Shown piece after piece: positions 1-10,056 of a stretch of 64,000 bases of DNA. The notes below the pieces were generated by a model that saw nothing but the letters and a program-made list of their open reading frames with translations, searched no databases and was not told the DNA's origin. Each line of letters begins with the position of its first letter. Positions within the stretch are counted from its first letter, which is position 1. Made by a program: the position numbers and the translations under genes. Source of the DNA: Verrucomicrobiales bacterium (lineage in GTDB: Bacteria > Verrucomicrobiota > Verrucomicrobiia > Limisphaerales > J093); the NCBI GenBank assembly GCA_024233305.1, contig JACKPV010000023.1, positions 558,001-622,000 of the forward strand, read 5' to 3'.

Positions 1-1426
<1,426 letters not shown>

Positions 1427-1692
1427 AAACAAGGGGTCTCCAACGGGAGACGGGTATTTCCGGGAACTCCTCGGGTTGAACTTCGTCCGGTCGGCGGGAA
1501 GCCCCGACTCAGCGGTCGAAGGTTAAGGGTTCAGTTGTACGTTCACTGTCGTTTCTCAGCCGCTTGCGAAAGTCGCACTCGCGACCCTCAGGCGATCCGG
1601 CAGACTAGCCGGCCGACCGGGAAGATCAAGGACGTTCGCAGTCGAGCAGGCGCTTTTTTCGGGCTTCCAGCACTCCGGAGCAGCCGAGCCGG

Positions 1693-3210
1693 TCAGGCTT
1701 CCCGTGGCAAACGCAGCCGGAAAGCTGTGCGGCCGACGCGGCTTTCCTCCAGCGACAGGACACCGCCGTGGGCGCGGGTGATCTCGCGGGCGAGACTCAA
1801 TCCCAGCCCCACGCCGTCCACGCGCCGACCGCGCGCCGTGTCCGAGCGGAAGAAGCGATCGAACAGCCGGTCCTGATCCGCCGCGGGAATGCCCGGTCCC
1901 GAGTTGCTGACGGTCACCTCCGCCCAAGGCATTTCGCCGCCCAAGCGAACCTCCACCTCGCCGTCGGGTTCGTTGTATTGCACCGCGTTGTGCAGGAGGT
2001 TTCGCAGGACCTGGCGCAGCAGGGTGGCATCGCCGCGAACCCGGATGCCGGCGGTGAGTTCCCACCGGCAGCGAATCCCGGCGGGCGAGGCGAGGGCCTC
2101 CATGTCCTCGGTCATTTCCGCGAGAATCCCGGCGAGATCGACGGATTCCAGCTTCAACGGCAGCTGTCCGGCATCCGCCCGCGCGAGCCATAGCAGACCG
2201 CGGGTGATGGTCTTGAGCCGTTGCGTTTCCTCGAGCAGGTTCGCGAACACTGCTTGTTCAACCGAACCGGGGACCGCTGTCTGGAGCGCCTGTTCCAGTT
2301 CCCCCTGCATCACCGCGAGGGGGGTCTTCAGTTCGTGGGAGGCATCCGCGCCGAACCGGGTCGCCTGGCGGAAGCTGGCCTCGAGGCGGTCCATCATCCC
2401 GTTGAGCACGCGAATCAGCCGGTCGATCTCGGGATCCTCGCCCGAGAGCGGGATGCGTTGATCCAGCCCCTTCGCGGTCATGCCCTCCGCCACGCGCGTG
2501 ATCGACCGCAGCGGACGCAGCGCCTGCCCGGCGATCCACCAACCGCCGCCCCCGATCAGGGCCAGGGCGACGGGAAGCGCCAGGAGGAAGCCGTTTCGGA
2601 GCCGGTGCAACTCCGCCCGCAAATCCGCACAATCCAGCGCCAGCACCATCCGTTCGCGGTCGTTCCCGAGCACCCCGACCCGCCAGACCGTGTTGCCCGC
2701 ATCGACGAACGAGAACCGCGGCTGCTTCGAAAAAGGTGTCGGCGCGCCCCCGAATTCCCGCGTCCGCGTGCCGCCGGAAGGCGACGCCCAGGGCGGCCCG
2801 CGCCAGGCGGCGCCCCGGGACCGGCGCGGATCGCCCTTCACCGGGTCATGGCCGGGGGTCGCGGCGTCTTCGAGCGTCAGATCAATGGTCGCCGGGTCAA
2901 AATCCACCGGCCAGTGCGGGGACTGGTAGAGCGTTCCGCCGCCGGCGTCCTTCACCAGCAGGAGCAGTTGATTCCGCCGATCCGCGCCGAAAACGAACTC
3001 GATGGAGGAGGTCAAACGCTCGAGGCTGGCGTTGCCGCCCATCCAGCCCGGGTGTCGCCAGGCGAGGGTGCGGATTTCCCGGTCGAGGGCGGCGACCCGC
3101 TCGCGTTGGATCAAAAACCAGGTCGCCGCGCCAAAAGACCCGAGCACGGTTCCCGAGATCGCCGCCGAAAGCAGCGCGATCCGCAGACGAAAGGAGCGCA
3201 GTCGCCTCAT
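1693..3210 (-). CDS. Sensor histidine kinase (HAMP, HisKA, HATPase_c)
   Basis: A 505-residue membrane histidine kinase. A first transmembrane helix lies at about residues 10-34, then a periplasmic region of about 170 residues, a second helix at about 207-227, a HAMP linker, the dimerisation box 'DASHELKTPLAV' with phospho-acceptor His292, and an ATPase domain with N-box 'NLLHNAVQYN', 'GPGIP' and G-box 'GVGLGLSLA'. The ATG (3208-3210) overlaps the stop of the upstream regulator gene (ATGA), so the two are co-translated. The layout resembles the CusS/heavy-metal sensor type of kinase, but the ligand cannot be read from the sequence. A longer frame upstream (to 3363) is only the regulator gene in another phase. 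It presumably phosphorylates the neighbouring regulator. No target operon is evident next to the pair. Confidence 0.93.
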   Translation of the reverse strand: MRRLRSFRLRIALLSAAISGTVLGSFGAATWFLIQRERVAALDREIRTLAWRHPGWMGGNASLERLTSSIEFVFGADRRNQLLLLVKDAGGGTLYQSPHWPVDFDPATIDLTLEDAATPGHDPVKGDPRRSRGAAWRGPPWASPSGGTRTREFGGAPTPFSKQPRFSFVDAGNTVWRVGVLGNDRERMVLALDCADLRAELHRLRNGFLLALPVALALIGGGGWWIAGQALRPLRSITRVAEGMTAKGLDQRIPLSGEDPEIDRLIRVLNGMMDRLEASFRQATRFGADASHELKTPLAVMQGELEQALQTAVPGSVEQAVFANLLEETQRLKTITRGLLWLARADAGQLPLKLESVDLAGILAEMTEDMEALASPAGIRCRWELTAGIRVRGDATLLRQVLRNLLHNAVQYNEPDGEVEVRLGGEMPWAEVTVSNSGPGIPAADQDRLFDRFFRSDTARGRRVDGVGLGLSLAREITRAHGGVLSLEESRVGRTAFRLRLPREA

Positions 3211-3884
3211 GGCCCCCCGGGTTTCATCCGGTAACCGACGCCGCGAATCGTTTCGATCAGCCCCGGCGCCTCGGGCCCGTCGAGCTTCTTCCGCAAGCGC
3301 TGCACGTAGACATCCACCAGGTTCGAGCCCGGATCGAAGTCGTAGCCCCAGACCTTCTCGCAAATCTGCATCCGCGTGAAGACCCGTCCCGGGGAGCGGA
3401 CCAGTTGTTCGAGGAGCGTGAACTCGCGGCTGGTGAGTTCGACCGGACGTTCCCCCCGCTTCACCTCGCGCGTGAGCAGGTTCACCGTGAGATCGCGGTG
3501 GGTCAGGATGCTCTGCGGCGTGCCGGAAGCGCGCCGGACCACGGCTTGAATCCGGGCGGCCAGTTCCTCGATGAAGAACGGTTTGGTCAGGTAATCATCC
3601 GCGCCGAGATTCAGCCCTTCCAGTCGTTCGTTCAATTCGCTCCGGGCGGTCAACAGAATCACCGGCACCGTCATCCGGCGCTCGCGCAGGTTCCGCAGGA
3701 TGCTCAGACCGTCCCGCCCGGGCAACATGATGTCGAGCACGACCGCGTCGTAAGGGCGGGCAGCAGCCAGCGTGTAGCCGGTGTCCCCATCGTGGGCGAC
3801 TTCGACGCGAAAGCCCTGTGCCTCCAGGCCCTTGCGAACGAAGGAGGCGATCTTCTTCTCGTCCTCGACCACCAGGATGTTCAT
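3207..3884 (-). CDS. OmpR/PhoB-family response regulator
   Basis: A 225-residue two-domain regulator. The receiver domain (about 1-115) has the acidic pocket 'VVEDE' (Glu7, Asp8), phospho-acceptor Asp51 in 'VVLDIMLPG', Thr79 and Lys101 in 'DDYLTKPF'. The C-terminal winged-helix domain contains 'LTSREFTLLEQLVRSPGRVF' and ends 'VYVQRLRKKLD...IETIRGVGYRM', the OmpR/PhoB signature that contacts DNA. The chosen start is the ATG at 3882-3884 (MNILVVEDE), which begins the receiver fold exactly; the frame stays open upstream to 4073 but that part has no regulator character. It is transcribed with and overlaps the histidine kinase. It is divergent from the DUF1501 gene, with about 250 bases between them in which no clear operator was found. 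Confidence 0.95.
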   Translation of the reverse strand: MNILVVEDEKKIASFVRKGLEAQGFRVEVAHDGDTGYTLAAARPYDAVVLDIMLPGRDGLSILRNLRERRMTVPVILLTARSELNERLEGLNLGADDYLTKPFFIEELAARIQAVVRRASGTPQSILTHRDLTVNLLTREVKRGERPVELTSREFTLLEQLVRSPGRVFTRMQICEKVWGYDFDPGSNLVDVYVQRLRKKLDGPEAPGLIETIRGVGYRMKPGGP

Positions 3885-4142
3885 CGGCGTTTGCTGCGGC
3901 GGAAAGCGTAGGCGGCCGGCGCGCGTGTGCCGAGCGCAAACCGCGCCTCCCCGCCGGCCCCGCCCGAGGTCAAGCCGGCTGCGGCATGAACCCCGCGCGC
4001 CGACCAGGCCGGGAGGCGCACCGGCGCAGGATGGGCTTGAGTGATGGCCCGGTTTAAGGAACCTTCCGAGCAATGAACCGCAGAGGCGTCGCGATCATGC
4101 CGTGACCCACCGCCCGGTGCGCGGACGCCGCGGGTGAAAACC

Positions 4143-5585
4143 ATGACATCGTCCTTTCACAAGCCGCGTCCCGAGGATGCGTTCCTGACGCGCCGCGAAT
4201 TCCTGTCGCGTTGCGGCATGGGGCTGGGTTCCCTGGGGCTCGCCACACTGCTCGCGCAGGCCGAGGGCGCGATCTCCCGGATGGACTCGCCGCTCGCGCC
4301 GAAAGCGCCGCATTTCCCGGGCAAGGCGCGCCGGGTGATCCACATCTTCGCCAACGGCGGCCCCTCCCAGGTCGACACCTTCGATCCGAAACCCGAGCTG
4401 ACGCGCTGGCACGGGAAGGAACTGCCGATCCGCCTGAAGACCGAACGCAAGACCGGCACGGCGTTCGCGTCGCCCTTCGCCTTTCAGCCGCACGGACAGA
4501 GCGGCATCGAAGTCAGCGAGCTTTTCCCGCACGTGGCAGAGAGCATCGACGACATCGCAGTGATTCGCTCGATGCAGGCGGACGTGCCGAACCACGAGCC
4601 CTCGCTGCTCCTGATGAACTGCGGCGAATCCCGGCTGCCGCGACCGAGCATGGGTTCCTGGATCACCTACGGGTTGGGCACGGAGAACCAGAACCTGCCG
4701 GGATTCATCGCGATGTGCCCCGGCGGTTACCCGATCCAGGAAACACAAAACTGGCAGAGCGCGTTCCTCCCCGGAATCTTCCAGGGCACCTATCTCGACA
4801 CCGCCCAGACGGACCTCGAAAAGCTCATCCAGAACATCCGCAACCCGGTGGTCAACCGCGCCACCCAACGCGCTCAGCTCGACCTCCTGCAAACCCTCAA
4901 CCGCCGCCACGCCGCCCAACGCGATGCCGATCCCCGCCTCGAAGCACGGTTGCAGTCCTTCGAACTCGCCTACCGCATGCAGATGGACGCCAGCGACGCC
5001 TTCGACGTCCGGCGCGAGCCCGAGTCGGTGCGGCGGATGTACGGCGAGGGCACCCAGGCGCGGCAACTGTTGATCGCCCGGCGGCTGCTCGAAAAGGGCG
5101 TCCGCTTTGTGCAGGTGTGGCACGGCAACGGTCAGCCCTGGGACAACCACGACGATCTCGAAGTCAACCACCGGCGGCTGGCCCGGGAATGCGACCAGCC
5201 CATCGGCGCGCTGCTCCAGGACCTCAAACAACGCGGCATGCTCGAGGACACCCTGGTGATCTGGGGCGGGGAATTCGGGCGCACCCCGGTCGTCGAACTG
5301 CCGACCGCCGGAGCCAACGCCGGCAAGATCAACGGCCGCGACCACAACCACTACGGCTTCACCATGTGGCTGGCGGGCGGCGGCGTGAAGGGCGGCACGG
5401 TCCACGGCGCCACCGACGAGTTTGGATTCCAGGCCGCTGAGAATCCGGTGCATGTTCATGACCTGCACGCCACCATCCTGCATCTCCTCGGCTTCGATCA
5501 TGAACGGTTGACCTTCCGCCACGCGGGCCGCGATTTCCGCCTGACCGACGTTCACGGCCGCCTGGTCCGGGAAATCCTCGCCTGA
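4143..5585 (+). CDS. DUF1501 family secreted protein
   Basis: A 480-residue DUF1501 protein, a sulfatase-fold-like family expanded in Planctomycetota and Verrucomicrobiota and usually encoded with DUF1549/DUF1553 cytochrome proteins. The N-terminus carries a Tat-like signal ('LTRREFLSRCGMGLGSLGL'). Family phrases include 'FANGGPSQVDTFDPKPEL', 'QVWHGNGQPWDNHDDL', 'VIWGGEFGRTP', 'GRDHNHYGFTMWLAGGG' and the C-terminal 'HDLHATILHLLGFDHERLTFRH'. The biochemical role is not established; export and a role in degrading complex matter are inferred from context. Two starts are possible, the GTG at 4134 and the ATG at 4143, and neither has a clear ribosome binding site. The DUF1553 gene begins 10 bases after the stop, so the two are probably co-transcribed. 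In most genomes I know of, the DUF1553 gene comes first; here the order is reversed. Confidence 0.9.
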   Translation: MTSSFHKPRPEDAFLTRREFLSRCGMGLGSLGLATLLAQAEGAISRMDSPLAPKAPHFPGKARRVIHIFANGGPSQVDTFDPKPELTRWHGKELPIRLKTERKTGTAFASPFAFQPHGQSGIEVSELFPHVAESIDDIAVIRSMQADVPNHEPSLLLMNCGESRLPRPSMGSWITYGLGTENQNLPGFIAMCPGGYPIQETQNWQSAFLPGIFQGTYLDTAQTDLEKLIQNIRNPVVNRATQRAQLDLLQTLNRRHAAQRDADPRLEARLQSFELAYRMQMDASDAFDVRREPESVRRMYGEGTQARQLLIARRLLEKGVRFVQVWHGNGQPWDNHDDLEVNHRRLARECDQPIGALLQDLKQRGMLEDTLVIWGGEFGRTPVVELPTAGANAGKINGRDHNHYGFTMWLAGGGVKGGTVHGATDEFGFQAAENPVHVHDLHATILHLLGFDHERLTFRHAGRDFRLTDVHGRLVREILA

Positions 5586-5595
5586 AACCCGCGCC

Positions 5596-8500
5596 ATGCC
5601 CACGCCTTCCCCCACCCGCAACCCCGTCCGTCCCCTCCCCGGCCACCCGCCCGGACCGAGATTCGCAGCCGTCCTCCTGGCGGTCGCCCTCGGGAATTTG
5701 GCCACCGGCACGTGGGCCGTCCTGCACGCCGCGACGGAGCCCGCCGCCGCCGGGATCGAGTTCTTCGAAACCCGGGTGCGGCCCGTGTTGATCGAATCCT
5801 GCTACCCCTGCCACAGCGCCGAGAGCGGCAAGGAAAAGGGTGGACTCCGGCTGGACACCGCCAGCGCGATCCTCCGGGGCGGCGACACCGGTCCCGCGCT
5901 CCAGCCCGGCGAACCGGACGCCAGTCTCCTGATCAAGGCCATCCGCGGCGATTCCCCCGACCTGCAAATGCCTCCCGCGAGCCGCGGCGGACCACTGCCG
6001 GTCGAGCAGGTCGAAGCCCTTGAAGCCTGGGTCGCCATGGGGGCCCCGGACCCGCGCACGCAGGAAGACGCCGCGCCCCGGACGGATCCCTTGGAAGCGG
6101 CCCGGAGGCACTGGGCCTTTCAACCCATCACCCGCCCGGAGGCGCCCCGCGTGACCGGATCCGACGGGGTTCGCACGCCGGTGGATGCCTTCGTCCTGGC
6201 GAAGCTCGAGGCGAACGGAATCGCGCCTGCGCCGCCGGCGGACAAACCCACGCTGCTTCGCCGGATCACCTACGACCTCACCGGCCTGCCGCCGACCTGG
6301 GCGGAAACCGCAGCCTTTCTCCGGGACGAATCGCCGGACGCCTACGAGCGGGTGGTCGAGCGATTGCTGGCCTCGCCGCGGTACGGTGAACGCTGGGGGC
6401 GGCACTGGTTGGACGTGGCGCGATACGCCGATACCAAAGGCTACGTCTTCCAGGAGGAGCGTCGCTATGCCTACGCCTATACCTATCGCGATTACGTCAT
6501 CCGCGCGTTCAACGAGGACAAGCCGTTCGACCGGTTCCTCATCGAGCAACTGGCCGCCGACCGCCTCGATTCCGACGGTGACCATTCGTCGCTCGCGGCC
6601 TTGGGATTCCTCACGTTGGGCCGGCGGTTTCTGAACAATCCGCACGACATCATTGACGACCGCATCGATGTCGTGGCGCGGGGCACGCTCGCCCTGACGA
6701 TGGGTTGCGCGCGCTGCCACGACCACAAGTTCGACCCGATCCCGACCGAGGATTATTACGCGCTTTACGGCGTCTTCGCCTCCTCGGAGGAACCCGGGGA
6801 GAAGCCGCTGCTCGGGGACCCGCCGGACAGCGAACCGTATCGCGAGTTCCTGGCCGCCCAGGCCGCCATCGAGGCCGAGATGGAGGCGATTGCGGTCAAG
6901 GAGATCGACGCCTTCATCACCACCGTCCAACAGGCCCGCGAGGAGGCGGCGAAGCAGGCGGAGACGGCGGGCGACCCGACCCCGAAGGCGCTCGATAACG
7001 GCGATCAGGAACGCCTGCGCCAGGTCCTCGAAGCGGAAGGCGAACCCAACGAACAGGTACGCGCCGAAGCCCGCCGGATCCTCTCCCGCCAGATCGGCAA
7101 TGCCACCGTCCCGCACCGGCAACGGCTCGAGGCGTTGAACTGGACCCATCCCGGCGCGCCGGCCCGGGCGATGGCGATGACGGACCGGGCGCAACCGGCA
7201 GACGCCGCGGTGTTTATCCGCGGCAATCCCGGCAACCGCGGCGCCACCGTGCCCCGCCGGCTCCCGGCAGTGCTGGCCTCCCTGGCGCCTGAACCCTTCC
7301 GCGACGGCAGCGGCCGGCTCGAACTCGCGCGCGCCATCGCCAGTCCGGACAATCCACTCACCGCCCGCGTCTTCGTCAACCGCGTTTGGGCCTGGCATTT
7401 CGGGCGTCCACTGGTCGATACACCGAGCGATTTCGGCGTCCGCACCCCCGCCCCCGTGCAACGCGAGCTGCTCGATTGGCTGGCCTCGGAATTCACCGCG
7501 CAAGGTTGGTCGATCAAGACACTGCACCGGTTGATCGTCCTCTCGAACACCTACCGCCAGAGCGCCACCGCGTCCCCATCCGCCCGCGCCGCCGATCCCG
7601 ACAACCGGTTGCTGCACCACTTCGATCGTCAACGACTGGACTTCGAGGCGATGCGCGACACCCTGCTCGCCGTTGCCGGCCGGCTCGACCTGACGATGGG
7701 CGGGCAGCCGGTCGAGATCGACGACTTCCCCTCCGCGCCCCGGCGGACGGTCTACGGCTTCATCGACCGCCAGAACCTGCCGGGCCTGTTCCGCACGTTC
7801 GACCTCGCCAGCCCGGATCTCTCGAGCCCCGGACGCTTTACCACCACCGTCCCGCAACAGGGTTTGTTCTTCCTGAACAGCCCCTTCGTCCTCGAGCAAA
7901 GCCGGGCTCTGGCGGCGCGCGTCGACACTCCACGAACGAAGGCGGACGCCCCGTTTGTTCAGGCCCTGTACCACGAGCTGTACCAGCGGGAACCCGAACC
8001 GGGCGAGACGGACCTGGCGACCGCGTTCCTGAGCCGGGCCACCGACCTGCCGAAAGCCACCGTCCATCCCGGCGGCTGGCACTATGGGTATGGCGGGTAT
8101 GATGACGCGACCGAAAGGACGACGGAGTTCACCCCGATGAGCGCGTTCGAGGGCCGCCGCGTCAGTCCGAAGGCCGGGTTCCCGGATCGCGAAGGTCTCG
8201 GCTACGTGAGCGTCACGGCGGACGGCGGTCATCCAGGGCCGAAACCGGGGCTGGCCAGCATCCGCCGTTGGGAAGCGCCGACGTCCGGCATGGTGCGGAT
8301 CACGGCGACGTTGCGCCATCCCAACGACCAGGGCGACGGGGTGCGGGCGCGGGTGGTTTCCAATCACCGCGGACTCCTCGGAGAATGGAGCGCGCACCAC
8401 GACTCGGTGGATACCGGGATGAGCGAACTCGCCGTGCAGGCTGGAGAAACGCTCGATTTCGCCGTCGACTGCCGGGCCAGCGATGCCTACGACAGTTTCC

Positions 8501-8679
8501 AATGGGCACCGGTCATCGAGTATGTGACAACCGAACCGGAAGGCGCCGACACCTCCCCGACGGTCTGGGACGCACAGGCCGGTTTCGCCTCCCCCCGCCC
8601 GCCGCAACCGCCGCTCGCCCCCCGCGAACAACTCGCCCAGGTCCTCCTCCTGGCGAACGAGTTGATGTTCGTGGATTAG
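5596..8679 (+). CDS. PSCyt1/DUF1549/DUF1553 planctomycete-type cytochrome protein
   Basis: A 1027-residue exported protein. After a hydrophobic N-terminal segment (about 22-45) comes a planctomycete cytochrome C domain (PSCyt1) with haem motif CYPCH at residues 69-73 and 'GGLRLDTASAILRGGDTGPAL'. DUF1549 (PSCyt2) follows at roughly 190-395 ('VDAFVLAKLEANGI', 'RYGERWGRHWLDVARYADTKGY') and includes a second CxxCH, 'CARCHDHKFDPIPTEDYYAL'. DUF1553 (PSD1) follows from about 560 ('RVFVNRVWAWHFGRPLVDTPSDFG', 'SNTYRQSA', 'DFEAMRDTLLAV'). A segment of about 150 residues (roughly 835-985, 'GGWHYGYGGYD...') interrupts DUF1553 before its usual C-terminal 'LLLANELMFVD'. The family is thought to work in electron transfer coupled to breakdown of complex substrates; the actual reaction is unknown. 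It follows the DUF1501 gene by 10 bases. Confidence 0.92.
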   Translation: MPTPSPTRNPVRPLPGHPPGPRFAAVLLAVALGNLATGTWAVLHAATEPAAAGIEFFETRVRPVLIESCYPCHSAESGKEKGGLRLDTASAILRGGDTGPALQPGEPDASLLIKAIRGDSPDLQMPPASRGGPLPVEQVEALEAWVAMGAPDPRTQEDAAPRTDPLEAARRHWAFQPITRPEAPRVTGSDGVRTPVDAFVLAKLEANGIAPAPPADKPTLLRRITYDLTGLPPTWAETAAFLRDESPDAYERVVERLLASPRYGERWGRHWLDVARYADTKGYVFQEERRYAYAYTYRDYVIRAFNEDKPFDRFLIEQLAADRLDSDGDHSSLAALGFLTLGRRFLNNPHDIIDDRIDVVARGTLALTMGCARCHDHKFDPIPTEDYYALYGVFASSEEPGEKPLLGDPPDSEPYREFLAAQAAIEAEMEAIAVKEIDAFITTVQQAREEAAKQAETAGDPTPKALDNGDQERLRQVLEAEGEPNEQVRAEARRILSRQIGNATVPHRQRLEALNWTHPGAPARAMAMTDRAQPADAAVFIRGNPGNRGATVPRRLPAVLASLAPEPFRDGSGRLELARAIASPDNPLTARVFVNRVWAWHFGRPLVDTPSDFGVRTPAPVQRELLDWLASEFTAQGWSIKTLHRLIVLSNTYRQSATASPSARAADPDNRLLHHFDRQRLDFEAMRDTLLAVAGRLDLTMGGQPVEIDDFPSAPRRTVYGFIDRQNLPGLFRTFDLASPDLSSPGRFTTTVPQQGLFFLNSPFVLEQSRALAARVDTPRTKADAPFVQALYHELYQREPEPGETDLATAFLSRATDLPKATVHPGGWHYGYGGYDDATERTTEFTPMSAFEGRRVSPKAGFPDREGLGYVSVTADGGHPGPKPGLASIRRWEAPTSGMVRITATLRHPNDQGDGVRARVVSNHRGLLGEWSAHHDSVDTGMSELAVQAGETLDFAVDCRASDAYDSFQWAPVIEYVTTEPEGADTSPTVWDAQAGFASPRPPQPPLAPREQLAQVLLLANELMFVD

Positions 8680-8814
8680 CCACACCATCCCCGACGCCGC
8701 GGGCCGGCCTTGCGGCCTCCATCGGCGACTCTGGTTGTCGACCGGTTGCCAGGCCGTCGGGAGCTTCGCGGGTGGTCGCACCCCGTTGGATCCGGAACCC
8801 CGGCGACCTTGCGG

Positions 8815-10056
8815 CTACAGCCCCGCGTGGATGATCTCGAGGCTCATGACGGCGTAGGCGGTGACGAGGACCGGGTCGTTCTCCCACCAGCGGGCGTTCG
8901 CGTTGACCCAGGAGCCGTCCCGTTGCTGGAGGTTGATCAGCCGCATCGCCAGGTCGTGACGCCAGTTGACCGACCGTCCGTCCTTGAGTTCGAGGCGGTC
9001 GAGGTCCAGCGCCTTCAAGGTCTTGGCCATGAGGTGGAGGTAATAGTAGTAGCCCTGCTGACCCATTGCCGGGTTCTCGTCCAGGGTGAAGTTGCCCCGC
9101 AACCAGTCGAACGCCGCCGCCACCCGCGCGTCGTGCCGGTCCAGGTCGGCGTAGATGTAGCTCAACAACCCGGCGTAGCTGATCGAGCCGTAGCTGCGCA
9201 GGGCGATCCGCCCGGTGACGGCATTGGTCGTGGCCCCCGCCTTGCTTTCACCGGGGAGATAAACGAAGCCGCCGCGGTCCGCCGGGTCCTCGGAAACCCA
9301 GGGCTCCGGATTGCGGCCCGGAAGGTTCTGGCAGCGCTGGATGAAATGGATGGCGGCCTTCCAATCGAGTTCCGGCTGGCTGTTTCCTTCGCCAGCCGGC
9401 CGGGTGTGATACAGCGCTTCGAGGGCCACGAGCGTGTTGTTCAGATCGGAGTACTGATACTTGTCGTTGTAGCCGACCCCGCCGTCGAACGGGCTGTCGA
9501 GAACCCCCTGTTCGCCCAGGTCGACCTGGCATCGCAACAGATAGGCCCGGGCCCGTTTGACGATGGGTTCGTACCCGGGATCGCCACTCAACGCGAAGGC
9601 CATCGCGGAGATCGCGGTGTTGTAGTTGGCGAGGGACGTTCGGTAGATGCGTCCGTCCGGTTCCGCGCAGTCCACGAGGAAAAGGAAGCCCCGCTTGAGC
9701 GCGGGCGGCAGATTCGTACGGTAACGGCCTTCCGGGTGTCCGAGAAACGCCGACAGCACGAGCGCGGTCACGGCGGGATGATCGGCAGTGGACCACCAAC
9801 CCGCCTCGTTCTGGGCCGCGAGCAGAAAGGTCAATCCACGGTCCACGGCATGCTCGACCTCGTGGGCGAACGAAGCGTCGCGGGCCGGCGGCAACACGGT
9901 CGCCGGCGGGGCCGGCGCGGCCGGGTCAGCGGCCAGCAGACCGACCGACAGACCGCACGCGGCAAGGCGAAGCAGCGTCCGCCCGGCGGAGCGTCGGTGG
10001 AAGAAGCCGTCTGATTCGGGGCGCGGGAGGGAAGGGGAGAGGTTTCGGCTCATCAT
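8815..10056 (-). CDS. Prenyltransferase/squalene-cyclase-like repeat protein
   Basis: A 413-residue protein with an N-terminal export signal ('LLRLAACGLSVGLLAADPAA') followed by alpha/alpha-barrel repeats of the prenyltransferase/squalene oxidase type: 'VDRGLTFLLAAQNEAGWWST', 'PAVTALVLSAFLG', 'GSISYAGLLSYIYADLDRHD', 'AMGQQGYYYYLHLMAKTL', 'LINLQQRDGSWVNANARWWE'. The acidic DxDD motif of true cyclases was not seen, so it is more likely a structural or binding barrel than an active cyclase. It is the last gene of the minus-strand run that begins with MoxR. Its ATG (10054-10056) overlaps the stop of the PA14 gene upstream (ATGA). A second ATG lies one codon inside. After the stop there are 135 bases to the convergent DUF1553 gene without an obvious terminator. 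Confidence 0.85.
   Translation of the reverse strand: MMSRNLSPSLPRPESDGFFHRRSAGRTLLRLAACGLSVGLLAADPAAPAPPATVLPPARDASFAHEVEHAVDRGLTFLLAAQNEAGWWSTADHPAVTALVLSAFLGHPEGRYRTNLPPALKRGFLFLVDCAEPDGRIYRTSLANYNTAISAMAFALSGDPGYEPIVKRARAYLLRCQVDLGEQGVLDSPFDGGVGYNDKYQYSDLNNTLVALEALYHTRPAGEGNSQPELDWKAAIHFIQRCQNLPGRNPEPWVSEDPADRGGFVYLPGESKAGATTNAVTGRIALRSYGSISYAGLLSYIYADLDRHDARVAAAFDWLRGNFTLDENPAMGQQGYYYYLHLMAKTLKALDLDRLELKDGRSVNWRHDLAMRLINLQQRDGSWVNANARWWENDPVLVTAYAVMSLEIIHAGL

Noticed and set aside
5359..8781. Open frame of 1140 codons on the minus strand opposite the DUF1553 gene
   Set aside because: It has no family features and an Arg/Gly-rich composition. The plus strand carries clear haem motifs and DUF1549/DUF1553 signatures. 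Long antisense frames are expected at this GC content.
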